NCBI RefSeq assembly: GCF_000961095.1
Contig: NZ_CP011058.1
Location: 5,038,001 to 5,102,000, forward strand
Reading direction: 5' to 3'
From: Paenibacillus beijingensis
GTDB taxonomy: Bacteria > Bacillota > Bacilli > Paenibacillales > Paenibacillaceae
DNA: 64,000 bases
Part shown: positions 33,822 to 42,619 of the stretch, piece after piece
How the letters are laid out: each line of letters starts with the position of its first letter
Position numbering within the stretch: position 1 is the first letter of the stretch
Position numbers and translations under genes: made by a program
The notes under the pieces: model-generated
Seen by the model: the letters and a program-made list of their open reading frames with translations, nothing else
What the model was told of the DNA's origin: nothing
Database searches by the model: none

Positions 33822-35628
33822 GATGCTCCATGCCTCCTTCTTGGCGCGGCAGCTGCAGTGTAATTCTCGAGCCGCCGGATTCGTTCTTATCAAGTTTTAT
33901 TTTGTCGTCATCGTCCCCGTAAAAAAGCTTAAGACGCTGAACTATATTGTTCAGCGCATAACCGTGCCTCCCGCCAGGCGGGTTCATCATGCCGGCCCTC
34001 ACTTTAACAGGGTCGAAGCCGCTGCCGTTGTCCTCGACCATAATCTGAAGCCTCCTTCTGTCAGCCGTTACGGCAATCCGGATTTCACCGCCGGAGGTTC
34101 GATCCGAAAAACCATGCAGAATGCAATTTTCAACCAACGGCTGAATCATAATTTTGGGTACCAGGCACTCGAGCGCAGTTTGATCCGCTTCGATGAGACA
34201 AACAAACAGGTTTTCGTACGACTTCTGCTGGATCGCCAAATATTGACGGACATGGTCGAGCTCCTCCCGGAGCGGAATCCGTTCTCTCCCGCCGCTTAAG
34301 CTAAGCTGAAACATTTGGGATAAAGCCAGTATCATTTCGTTAACGTCATCATTCTCGCCGAGAACGGATTTGCAGTAGATCGTATTCAATGTGTTGTAGA
34401 AGAAATGCGGGTCCATCTGAGCGGTCAGCGCTTTGATTTCTGCCTTTCGCTTGTCCCGCTCCCGGATTTTAACGTCGTCAATCAGCTGCTTGATTTCATC
34501 GAGCATTCGGTTGAACCGAAATCCAACCTGGGATACTTCATCATTGTAAGGGCTTTCATAACGAACGGTAAGATCATTGTCCGCCACCCGTTTCATGACC
34601 TTCTGCAGCCGGACCAGCGGCCTGAGAAGCACATAGGTCAGACGATTGGAGATAAACAGGGACAACAGCACAAAGCCGATAATAACATAGGATGTCGACC
34701 GTTTAATCCCGTTTAATTGCGCAAGCAGCTTATCCTTGGATTGAACGCCGACGATCATCCAGTCCTCTTTCACACCGAGCTTGCTGTAATTGACCAGATA
34801 CTGCTTTCCCTCATGATGGTAAAAAAAGGAGCCCGCCGCCTCTATCGCCAGCTGCCGCCTAAACTCCGGCTCCGTCACAAAGTCGTTATTTTGAGCGTTT
34901 CTGTCCCGGACGGCAACCTGATCGCCAGATGTATCGATAAAGTAGTAATTCTTGTCTGTTTGGGTGAGATTGTCCATAAACAAGCTCACTAAATCAGCTT
35001 GCTTGACGTTCACCACCACAAACACATCAAGATTCTGCATCTGCTCCGACAGATCAAGCACCCCCTCCGCCACAAGCGAAATAACTTCGGCGTTGTCTTT
35101 AAAGAATGGATCGCGGTGTCCTTTCGTCCAAAAGCCGCGGTTTAGCGCTTTAAACTGGGCGTACATGTCGGATTCATAGAAGGAATTCCCGGCGCTTCGG
35201 ACATTCGAGGTCGAGTAGAAATCGCCGATGGGCGTTGCGATCAAAATACTGTGGATCATGGCATCGTTAAACTTCACCTGCGAGAAGGCCGGTTGCAGCA
35301 GAGACAACCACTTATAATATCCCGAGCGGTCATTTTGCTTCACATCCAGCATCATGTCCTGAAAGGCGTCGCTGAACATAAGCGCCCTGACGGCGGTCCC
35401 GATATTCTTCAACCGTTCGTTGACGATTTGGGCCGATTGGTTGACCGTATCTTGACTGGACTGAAACGCCGTACGCTGAATATCTTTGGCTGCAATCAGA
35501 TAGGCAATCGTACCTGCGGAGGCAAGACTTGCTGTAATTAACAGTACGAACGTCAGCCAAATGCGCCTTTTTAAGGAGACGGAATAAAAGAGGATTTGAA
35601 GCTTCGATGGGGTGCGAGCTTTGGCCAT
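33790..35628 (-). CDS. YesM-type sensor histidine kinase
   Basis: A 612-residue membrane sensor. A transmembrane helix near residues 20-45, a large extracytoplasmic domain (dCache-like), a second helix near 290, a HAMP linker (VLLRPLVRLQKVMKRVADND), the His_kinase box MDPHFFYNTLNTIY with the phospho-His, and the ATP-binding G box VEDNGSGFDP are all present. GGAGAGG lies just upstream of the chosen ATG. It is the first gene of the polysaccharide operon and partner of the overlapping response regulator. Confidence 0.93.
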   Translation of the reverse strand: MAKARTPSKLQILFYSVSLKRRIWLTFVLLITASLASAGTIAYLIAAKDIQRTAFQSSQDTVNQSAQIVNERLKNIGTAVRALMFSDAFQDMMLDVKQNDRSGYYKWLSLLQPAFSQVKFNDAMIHSILIATPIGDFYSTSNVRSAGNSFYESDMYAQFKALNRGFWTKGHRDPFFKDNAEVISLVAEGVLDLSEQMQNLDVFVVVNVKQADLVSLFMDNLTQTDKNYYFIDTSGDQVAVRDRNAQNNDFVTEPEFRRQLAIEAAGSFFYHHEGKQYLVNYSKLGVKEDWMIVGVQSKDKLLAQLNGIKRSTSYVIIGFVLLSLFISNRLTYVLLRPLVRLQKVMKRVADNDLTVRYESPYNDEVSQVGFRFNRMLDEIKQLIDDVKIRERDKRKAEIKALTAQMDPHFFYNTLNTIYCKSVLGENDDVNEMILALSQMFQLSLSGGRERIPLREELDHVRQYLAIQQKSYENLFVCLIEADQTALECLVPKIMIQPLVENCILHGFSDRTSGGEIRIAVTADRRRLQIMVEDNGSGFDPVKVRAGMMNPPGGRHGYALNNIVQRLKLFYGDDDDKIKLDKNESGGSRITLQLPRQEGGMEHHEPDDQALRY

Positions 35629-35780
35629 ACGCCCTCTCCTTTCGCTAATTCGCTGATGAGGAAATAAAAATTCCGATACTACCACTATATAGCAAATCAT
35701 TTGGTTCCAACATGCGGTAATTTCAAGGTAAGGGCAGTTTTTTCGATAAAGGAGTAACTGAAAAACCTGATGCAAATCAA

Positions 35781-35806
35781 AAAAGCCGCGATTTAGCGAC
35801 TTTTAA
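35781..35806 (-). terminator. Terminator of the amino-sugar operon
   Basis: On the minus strand AAGTCGC, loop taaat, CGCGGCTT and a run of T (TTTTTTG) form a terminator about 30 bases past the NagB-like stop. Related stems with an AAAAAAGCCGC edge occur at 45753-45786 and near 48760. Confidence 0.65.
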
Positions 35807-35834
35807 ATGGACTGTTTGTGACTTTCAGCAATAA

Positions 35835-36569
35835 TCAGTTTCCCGGCAATTCGGTCTCTGCGGCGTCTTGGTCCAATATGACGAAGCAATTCGTATGCCG
35901 CTGCAGAATGCTGGCCGGCAGCTCATTGGTGACTTCCCCATGTTGAAGCCGGTATACGGCATCCGCCTTGTTCTTGCCGCTTGCGATTAGAATAACGGTC
36001 TCGCTCTCCATGATCTGCCGGATCCCGAGCGTGATTCCTCCGGTAAGCTCCTGACGTTGTTTAAAATATTTTTGCCCGACGGTCACGGTCGTTTGGCTAA
36101 GCTCGGTAACATGTGAGCCGCTGTCAAAATCCACGCCAGGCTCATTCAGTCCTAAATGTCCGTTCACACCGAGACCGAGCAGCATTAAATCGATCGGGCC
36201 TTCGGTCGCTATATAATCGTCGATCCTTTTACATTCACTTTGCAGATCATCGGAGAGAGCTTCGAAGAAATGGATTTGCGAGGGACGGATGCTAAGGGGC
36301 GAGAAAAATTCCTGGTACAGCGTCTCCTGAGCGCTTCCGTCCGATGTTTTGTCCATTCCTACCCATTCGTCGAGACCGACAAATCGGCATGTCCCGAAAT
36401 CGACCTTCTGCTCTTGTGCCATCTGTACCAAATATCGTAAAGTACCGACCGGTGTATTGCCCGCCGCCAGACACATTATGCAGTCCGGCTTCCTTCCGAC
36501 ATACTCCGCAATCATCAGTGCCGTATAATATGACAGTTCATTGTAGTTCTGCTTAATTTCAACAATCAT
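35835..36569 (-). CDS. Glucosamine-6-phosphate deaminase-like protein
   Basis: Converts glucosamine 6-phosphate to fructose 6-phosphate and ammonia in the NagB family. The 244-residue protein shows the phosphate-binding CLAAGNTPVGTLRYLVQM, GLDEWVGM with the catalytic Asp region, and GLGVNGHLGLNEPG with the catalytic His. The ATG overlaps the permease stop (ATGA) and has AGGAGGGG upstream. It ends an operon with ROK regulator and ABC importer, so the imported sugar probably contains an amino sugar. No NagA-type deacetylase is present here. Confidence 0.88.
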   Translation of the reverse strand: MIVEIKQNYNELSYYTALMIAEYVGRKPDCIMCLAAGNTPVGTLRYLVQMAQEQKVDFGTCRFVGLDEWVGMDKTSDGSAQETLYQEFFSPLSIRPSQIHFFEALSDDLQSECKRIDDYIATEGPIDLMLLGLGVNGHLGLNEPGVDFDSGSHVTELSQTTVTVGQKYFKQRQELTGGITLGIRQIMESETVILIASGKNKADAVYRLQHGEVTNELPASILQRHTNCFVILDQDAAETELPGN

Positions 36570-37414
36570 TCCTTTACCCCTCCTGCGGTCATTCCTTGAA
36601 CCAAAAATTTCTGGAATGCATAAGCGATGATCAGCGGAGGTAGACATGCGAGAACGCCTCCGGTCGAGATCATGCCGTAATCGACGGTATTTTTTCCGCT
36701 GAACTCCGCAATCGCCACCGAGATCGTTTTTGCATCGAGCGAAGACGTGAACAACAAAGAGAAGAAAAATTCATCCCACGCAAGCAAGAAGGTAAAAATG
36801 CCAGTGGCAATCAGACCCGGCCGAACTAACGGAACAACGATCAGCAGCAGCATTTGGAACCGGGAGCAGCCGTCGATGCTTGCCGCTTCGTAGAAATCTT
36901 TGGACAGCAGCCTGAAATAGCTCTGCATGATCCATATGACGAACGGAATCGCAAAGGTTAAATCCAGCAGGACCAACGTGATTTTCGAATCCAACAGCCC
37001 TGCCTTATTGAGCAGGAGATAAAGCGGAATAACGATAACCACCGAAGGGATCATATAGGTGAACAGAAAGATATAGATAAGCTTCTGACGGAAACGGAAC
37101 CGAAACCGTGCAATCGCATGAGCCGCCAAGCCGCCGATAACAAGCGCAATCAGAGTGACGCTGGCCGATACGATGAAGCTGTTGATCATCGATATCCGGA
37201 ACGAGTAGGCCAAATCATTGCCGGAATTCACGAATACGTCGGCGTATCGCTCAAAGGTAATATCCTTCGGAATCCAGCGAAGCGGCACCGCGGTCAAATC
37301 TTTTTGGTAGGATATGCTCGAAATGAACAACCAAAGAAAAGGAGAAAGCGTGCAGAATACAATGAGCGCGGCGAACAGGTATTGCATGACCGTAAATGTT
37401 TTGCTGTGTCTCAT
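36566..37414 (-). CDS. Sugar ABC transporter permease (MalG type), amino-sugar operon
   Basis: CUT1 permease of 282 residues with about six transmembrane helices and the EAA loop DFYEAASIDGCSRFQMLLLI near residue 175. It directly abuts the MalF-type gene (stop and start adjacent at 37414/37415) and overlaps the NagB-like gene. No ATPase is encoded in the operon. Confidence 0.92.
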   Translation of the reverse strand: MRHSKTFTVMQYLFAALIVFCTLSPFLWLFISSISYQKDLTAVPLRWIPKDITFERYADVFVNSGNDLAYSFRISMINSFIVSASVTLIALVIGGLAAHAIARFRFRFRQKLIYIFLFTYMIPSVVIVIPLYLLLNKAGLLDSKITLVLLDLTFAIPFVIWIMQSYFRLLSKDFYEAASIDGCSRFQMLLLIVVPLVRPGLIATGIFTFLLAWDEFFFSLLFTSSLDAKTISVAIAEFSGKNTVDYGMISTGGVLACLPPLIIAYAFQKFLVQGMTAGGVKE

Positions 37415-38296
37415 CTACATCTCCTCCTCCGTCTTGAGTATCCGAACATACATCACGGTCAAAAGCACGATCATCATGGCGATCAAATAAGAAATGGTTG
37501 CCCCTTGCGAATACTGCAAATTCGCGAAAGCCTTGAGATAGGCTTGATAGGTAAGCACCATCGTCCCGTTCGCCGGTCCTCCCTGAGTCAGCGCGTAGAT
37601 CAGGTCAAATACTTTGAAGGATTCCATCGTTCTCATAACCAGAAGCACCAGCAATGTCGGCTTCAGGTAAGGGAGCGTCAGTACGAAGAATCGCCGGACA
37701 AGGCCGGCCCCGTCGATGCTCGCCGCTTCGTATACCCCTTTGTTCGCCATCTGCAGCGAAGCTAGAATAAAGATTACAACAAACGGCGTCATCTTCCAGA
37801 CATCCGCGAGAATAACCATTTGCATCGCCAGCCATGGGCTGCTTAACCACGATTGATACGAAGAAATGAGATGCAGCTGTTTAAGGAAGGCATTCAGCGC
37901 TCCGTACTCCGGATGATAGATCCATTTCCACATCGCGGCATTGACGATCGTCGGAACGGCCCATGGAAGGATGATGATTGTCCTCAAAAAGGTTTTTCCT
38001 TTGATATTCTCATTTAACAGAAGTGCGATCAAAAGTCCAAGGACGAGCTCCATTGCGATGGATGCCAGCGAAAAATAGATCGTTCTGCCGAACGAACCCC
38101 AAAAGTCCGGGTCAGACAACAGCTCGGCATAGTTTTGCAGCCCGACGAATTGACCCTTGTTGTCCGAGATCAGCTCCATATTTTGCAGGCTGTATAGGAA
38201 GGTTTGGATCAAAGGGAAGAGAACGATCCCGAATACCAAAAGGATGGCCGGTGCGATGTTTAGCCACGCGAATGTTTTGTCACTCATTCTCTTCAT
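37415..38296 (-). CDS. Sugar ABC transporter permease (MalF type), amino-sugar operon
   Basis: CUT1 permease of 293 residues. N-terminal helix IAPAILLVFGIVLFPLIQTF, the usual MalF opening, and the EAA loop GVYEAASIDGAGLVRRFFVL near residue 185 are visible. It follows the binding-protein gene by about 55 bases and precedes the second permease with no gap. Confidence 0.92.
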   Translation of the reverse strand: MKRMSDKTFAWLNIAPAILLVFGIVLFPLIQTFLYSLQNMELISDNKGQFVGLQNYAELLSDPDFWGSFGRTIYFSLASIAMELVLGLLIALLLNENIKGKTFLRTIIILPWAVPTIVNAAMWKWIYHPEYGALNAFLKQLHLISSYQSWLSSPWLAMQMVILADVWKMTPFVVIFILASLQMANKGVYEAASIDGAGLVRRFFVLTLPYLKPTLLVLLVMRTMESFKVFDLIYALTQGGPANGTMVLTYQAYLKAFANLQYSQGATISYLIAMMIVLLTVMYVRILKTEEEM

Positions 38297-38351
38297 GCCG
38301 GGTACTTCTCCTTTGTAAAAAAATTTAAAGGGGGGAAAGCCCCCCTTCGGA

Positions 38352-39611
38352 TTATTCAGCCATTTTGAGCGCTTTCTCCTGCAGCCCGTTCATTGCCTGG
38401 TCCGGCGTAATTTCGCCGAGCAGCGCCTTGCTTACCGCAACTTGCATTTCTGTCGACAACTCTCCGTACCAAGGTACTTGCGGGCGGTTCACCAGATATT
38501 TATACTGCTCCTTCGAAACGTTCACCAAGTCGGGATTCGTCGCAATAACGTCTTGGTCTTCGAAAAGCGATTTCCAGATCGGAAGCGCGTCTTTGGCGTA
38601 TTTCTTCTGGAAATCCTTCGATGCCATGAACTGAATGAATTTCCACGCTTCTTCGGGATGCTTGCTCCCTTTCGGTATCGAAAGACCCATCCCGCCGTTA
38701 GTCGCCGCGCTTACGGCTTGGGGAGTTCCAGGATCTAAAGCGATGCCCACTTTGCCTGCCACCTGCGATTCTTTCGGATCGTTCGCCAGATTGAACATAT
38801 ATGTCCAGTTAAGAGCAAAAGCCGCTTTGCCGCTCGAGAATGTGCCTCTTACGTCTTCCTCCAGAAATTCCCTGGAATTCGGATTGCTCAGGCCTTCCGT
38901 CAATGAATCAACCATGAACTTGAGCGCGTTGATATTGGCCGGATCGTTCAGATTCGGCTGCCCGTCCTTGATCATATGACCGCCGAAGGACTCGGAGATC
39001 GAAGTATAGTCAACCGCCAGCGCCTCGGCTTGTTTCCAGGACCATACGAGCGGGTATTCTACGATCTTTTTCTCTTTCAGAATTCGAGACGCTTCGAGGA
39101 CCTCGTCCCATGTGGCTGGGACTTTAGTAATGCCGGCTTGTGCCAGCATGTCTTTGTTGTAAAACAAATATTTCGTATCGTTCAGCCACGGCATGCCGTA
39201 CAGCTTGTTCTCGTATTCCACGGCGCTGAGTGCACCTTCGAAAATATCCTGGCGTTCGGTGTCGGAGAGCTTGTCAGTGACATCCTGCAGAATGCCCGCT
39301 TTAACGAATTTGGGGGTCCAAGGAGCGTCAATTAACGCCACATCGTAATTTCCGTTGGAAGTCAAAATCTTCGTCTCCAACGATTCATAAGGCACAAACG
39401 TATTTTCCACCTTAATATTGGGGTTCTGAGCCATGAATTCTTTGGTCGCTTCGTTGACGGCATCCTCGCTGTATCCGGCCTGCTTCATGAAAATCGTATT
39501 CAGGGTAACCGTCTTGCCGGCACTGCCGGCTTCTTCATTCTTGGAGCCGCAAGCAGACAGCAAGCCTGCAACAAGCACCGATGCCAACGTGATTCCAACT
39601 ATTTTTCTCAT
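38352..39611 (-). CDS. Sugar-binding lipoprotein, amino-sugar operon
   Basis: CUT1 extracytoplasmic binding protein of 419 residues. The lipoprotein signal MRKIVGITLASVLVAGLLSA is followed by the lipobox Cys (LLSAC). The start at 39611 has GGATGGTGGG upstream; the frame extends further back but overlaps the ROK gene. Family features include PWLNDTKYLFYNKDMLAQAG and SIPKGSKHPEEAWKFIQFMA. It is the first transporter gene after the ROK regulator. Confidence 0.92.
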   Translation of the reverse strand: MRKIVGITLASVLVAGLLSACGSKNEEAGSAGKTVTLNTIFMKQAGYSEDAVNEATKEFMAQNPNIKVENTFVPYESLETKILTSNGNYDVALIDAPWTPKFVKAGILQDVTDKLSDTERQDIFEGALSAVEYENKLYGMPWLNDTKYLFYNKDMLAQAGITKVPATWDEVLEASRILKEKKIVEYPLVWSWKQAEALAVDYTSISESFGGHMIKDGQPNLNDPANINALKFMVDSLTEGLSNPNSREFLEEDVRGTFSSGKAAFALNWTYMFNLANDPKESQVAGKVGIALDPGTPQAVSAATNGGMGLSIPKGSKHPEEAWKFIQFMASKDFQKKYAKDALPIWKSLFEDQDVIATNPDLVNVSKEQYKYLVNRPQVPWYGELSTEMQVAVSKALLGEITPDQAMNGLQEKALKMAE

Positions 39612-39630
39612 GAAACCCACCATCCTTCGT

Positions 39631-40752
39631 CTACTTATCTTGTATTTGTTGAAAAGCATAAGCGATAGCGCCGATTGCGCCCGCATCTCCCCCAAGCCGG
39701 GCAAGCTCAATGTCTGTCCGGTTAGGCGAGGATTCGCTTACTCTTTTCTTGATACCGTCGATAACGGAGCCTAACGATTCCGAAACGCCGCCGCCGATGA
39801 TGACCTTCTCAGGGTTTAATAAGCTGGCGATGTTGGCGATTGCGGCAGACATCTCGATTACGAAATCCTTCACCCAAGCCTCCGCTTTCGGATCGCCTTG
39901 TACGGATCGCTCGAAAAGCTCTTCCGCGGAATATCCGCTCTTCCCAAGCGCCGTGCCCGATGTTTTGTTCTCGAAGGTGCCGAATTCATCGGGGCGGTTG
40001 ACCACCCGGTTGCGGATTTCTTCCGGCGTAATGAAATAGCCGATTTCTCCTGCGGTGGAGCTATGACCTTCAATGAGCTCCCCTTTGGCAATAATCGCGC
40101 TTCCCACGCCAGTTCCGATCGCAATAAATACAACGTCGTCGGCATTGTCTCCCGAGCCCCGCCATCTTTCCCCCAATGCCGCGCAGTTGACGTCATTGTT
40201 GAAAAACACCGGAAACTGAAAGTGAGGATCAAACTCTTTTTTGACATTGACATTCTTCAGTCCGAGCGCCGGCGCGTCAATTAATATTCCCGTGTGTTTG
40301 TCGAATGTGCCCGGAATCCCGATCCCCATCGCAATGATTTGTTCCAGGTTGATGCCGGAATTGCGGATACATTCCTGAATCATTGCAATGATCCCGCCTA
40401 ATTCATTGACGGTGGATTGCTTTTCTTTGTACACGACATTGCCGTCAAGATCGGTAATTACCATTAGAATCTTCGTTCCGCCAATATCCACGCCGACGCC
40501 GTAAGCCGAAGCCGGATTGAAACCGAGTTTCATCCCCCGCCGGCCGCCTTCTCTGGTGGAATCGCCAAAGCCAAGTTCACTGACGAACTTTTTTTCAATC
40601 AGATCATCAATGATTATCGACACGGTTGAGCGGCTGAGATTTAATTTCTTGGCAATTTCCGCCCGCGTAATCGGCTGATGCTCGCGAATCTGCTCCAGAA
40701 CCAAAGAACGGTTTAGATTTTTGATCGATTCGAGGCTCCCTGTTTTTTTCAT
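39631..40752 (-). CDS. ROK-family transcriptional regulator lacking the zinc motif
   Basis: A 373-residue regulator. Residues 12-80 are a winged HTH (ITRAEIAKKLNLSRSTVSII), followed by a ROK sugar-binding fold with VDIGGTKILMVITDLDG and IAIGTGVGSAIIAKGELIEG. The usual GEIGH and the four-cysteine zinc loop are absent: the sequence reads STAGEIGYFITPEEIRNRV, with Tyr in place of His. It is therefore probably not a kinase and may bind sugar differently from NagC or Mlc. It heads the importer/NagB operon and likely represses it. Confidence 0.9.
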   Translation of the reverse strand: MKKTGSLESIKNLNRSLVLEQIREHQPITRAEIAKKLNLSRSTVSIIIDDLIEKKFVSELGFGDSTREGGRRGMKLGFNPASAYGVGVDIGGTKILMVITDLDGNVVYKEKQSTVNELGGIIAMIQECIRNSGINLEQIIAMGIGIPGTFDKHTGILIDAPALGLKNVNVKKEFDPHFQFPVFFNNDVNCAALGERWRGSGDNADDVVFIAIGTGVGSAIIAKGELIEGHSSTAGEIGYFITPEEIRNRVVNRPDEFGTFENKTSGTALGKSGYSAEELFERSVQGDPKAEAWVKDFVIEMSAAIANIASLLNPEKVIIGGGVSESLGSVIDGIKKRVSESSPNRTDIELARLGGDAGAIGAIAYAFQQIQDK

Positions 40753-40804
40753 CTCGTCTTCCCCGTCCTGTTTGTTTGTTCGCAGTCAAAACTAACTTGG
40801 ATAC

Positions 40805-40833
40805 ATCATATTTTAATTCCCCGCTGATGTCAA
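40805..40833 (-). promoter_or_regulatory. Promoter of the ROK/ABC/NagB operon
   Basis: On the minus strand a perfect TTGACA (40833-40828) and TATGAT (40810-40805) are separated by 17 bases, about 53 bases before the ROK start. A TTAGTTTTGACTG stretch between promoter and ribosome site may hold the ROK operator. Confidence 0.75.
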
Positions 40834-41226
40834 CAATGATTTCTTATAATGTCAGAATAACTTCCATGTAAGCGTATAAAAGGCAGTTTCCTATTCTCAA
40901 GAATTCCGGCTTTTGTGTCTAGGCTTCGATTAGGTATGGGCAGCATGTTAGAAGTCGATTTCAGAAAGTGTATGAAGTGATGTTTTTGTCCCTTTTCGGG
41001 TAACAATTTAAGTTCTTTTTTTAGAACGATGTCACAAAAAGAAGCCCCTATCTGTCATTCTACTTCCACTTTGTTGTTCATGAGCATCCTCCTATTCACT
41101 TCTAAGTTTGTTGCGAACCTAAAAGTACCTACTTACTAAATATTAGTTCTTGTATTATTGTATGTATAGACCACATAGATAAGGATTTCCAATTCTTAAA
41201 GGCGAAACCGTAAGGAGGTTTTCAGC
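40834..41226. other. AT-rich intergenic region with palindromes and a stub of a divergent gene
   Basis: The region contains GTTCT-(6)-AGAAC near 41012-41027 and a perfect ACTAA-ATA-TTAGT palindrome at 41135-41147 in front of the oxidoreductase gene. On the minus strand an AGGAGG ribosome site precedes an ATG at 41081 that opens only eight codons (MNNKVEVE, stop at 41055). This looks like the surviving 5' end of a divergent regulator gene, perhaps HxlR-type; nothing else recognisable remains. Confidence 0.4.
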
Positions 41227-42336
41227 ATGAAGCAAAATAAAATAGGCGTTGGGATCATCGGAGCCAGTTCAGATGGAAGTTGGGGAGGAATCGCGCATCT
41301 TCCGGCGTTACAAGCATTGTCCAATTTCAGAGTGACTGCCGTTAGTACGACCCGTCAGGCGAGTGCCGCCGAAACGGCGAGTCGCTTTGGAATTCCTCAT
41401 GCCTTTACCGACCCGTATGAACTCGCTTTGCATCCTGACGTAGACCTGGTCACCGTTGCAGTCAAAGTTCCCGAGCATGACAAATTGGTGCGTACGGCTT
41501 TAAAGGCCGGGAAACACGTTTACTGTGAATACCCTCTTGGACGGACAACCGAAGAAGCAACCGGTTTGCTTCAAGCGGCAGAGGAAAAGGGAGTGCGCCA
41601 TTTTGTTGGCCTGCAGGCTCGCACAAACCCGGCTCTTACTTATGTCAAGGACCTGATAGCTGGCGGTTATATCGGGAATGTGCGGGCTGTCCATTGCAAC
41701 TACGCGCTGCCGGTTTACTCAACCCGCTCCAAACAGATCAATCAATCCCGTGTATATCTTTTGGATGAAGCAAATGGAGCCAACCAACTGACCATAACCG
41801 CAGGACATCTTCTCGATGGCATCACTTATCTGGTTGGATCATTCTCCGAGGTATCTGCCATCTTGGAAACGCAGGCCAAACAAGTCAAAGTTGTTGAAAC
41901 AGATGAAGTCATTCAGGCGACCTCACCCGATCATGTAATCGTGAACGGAATCTTAGCAAACGGCGCAATCATGAGCACTCATATCCGCAATACCCATATC
42001 GGAAGTCTATCATTAGAAATCAATGGAACGGAAGGAGATTTACGGTTACAGTCCAAAGAAAACTTCATGTTTCAAATCGATTCCTTTGTCGTAAAGGGAG
42101 CGCAAGGAAGCAACAAAAAAGTTGAAGAATTGCCGATCCCGCCCCAATATAATCGTTTGCCTTCTGAGCTGAATGGTGGCCCTGCATTCAATGTGGCCCA
42201 GCTTTATTCGCAAATTTATACCGATCTGCTGGAGAACACGCATCAGGCTCCTGACTTTCGTACGGCTGAAGCCGTTCACGAATTACTGGATAAGATACGT
42301 ATAGCGGCGAAAACAGGGTTGCGGCAAAAAGTGTAA
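41227..42336 (+). CDS. Gfo/Idh/MocA oxidoreductase, Gal80-like
   Basis: NAD(P)-dependent sugar-type dehydrogenase or non-catalytic relative, 369 residues. The Rossmann start GVGIIGASSDGSWGGIAHLP is typical of the Gal80-like branch. The dehydrogenase motif is changed: where most family members have the catalytic Lys in EKP, here the sequence reads YCEYPLGRT, with Tyr instead of Lys. GGAGG lies 8 bases before the ATG. The missing Lys suggests altered or lost catalysis, as in Gal80 itself, which acts as a regulator. Confidence 0.85.
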   Translation: MKQNKIGVGIIGASSDGSWGGIAHLPALQALSNFRVTAVSTTRQASAAETASRFGIPHAFTDPYELALHPDVDLVTVAVKVPEHDKLVRTALKAGKHVYCEYPLGRTTEEATGLLQAAEEKGVRHFVGLQARTNPALTYVKDLIAGGYIGNVRAVHCNYALPVYSTRSKQINQSRVYLLDEANGANQLTITAGHLLDGITYLVGSFSEVSAILETQAKQVKVVETDEVIQATSPDHVIVNGILANGAIMSTHIRNTHIGSLSLEINGTEGDLRLQSKENFMFQIDSFVVKGAQGSNKKVEELPIPPQYNRLPSELNGGPAFNVAQLYSQIYTDLLENTHQAPDFRTAEAVHELLDKIRIAAKTGLRQKV

Positions 42337-42424
42337 ACTTGAATAGACGATATGTGTTCGCACGTGCATCGCTCTGCACATTCAGGTATCATCCCTGCCC
42401 GGGAAACCGCTACGTCTTTTATAT

Positions 42425-42582
42425 AAAGAAGAAAAAGACCATGCTGGGGTGCTTCCCCTCATGGTCTTTGCTACTATCGCGGTGCTTCCGCTTCGTAATA
42501 TTTTTTGCAGGCTAGTATCTGCAGGAGTACAGGGGCTTGGGTGTGTATGACTCTCGAAACTCTTTCTCTTTTGCTCATTATA
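42425..42582 (-). ncRNA. Candidate structured RNA with own promoter and terminator
   Basis: On the minus strand a perfect TATAAT (42582-42577) is followed by about 140 bases rich in stems: GCAG/CTGC, GCGG-AAGCA-CCGC, and finally a long hairpin AAAGACCATG...CATGGTCTTT enclosing GGGG-AAGCA-CCCC, then TTTTTCTTCTTT. Two stems share the same loop AAGCA, and TACTA/TAGTA could form a pseudoknot. GCACCGCG recalls a T-box, but the UGG that pairs with tRNA is missing. It starts just after the cytoplasmic binding-protein gene. No coding gene follows on this strand. Confidence 0.45.
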
Positions 42583-42619
42583 TTCTACGGCAAGCAGAGT
42601 TGACATAAGTTTCGCCCAT

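Noticed and set aside
42480..42500. Possible second T-box (GCACCGCG)
   Set aside because: The UGG needed for pairing with the tRNA end is absent, no Stem I is visible, and no gene follows on that strand.
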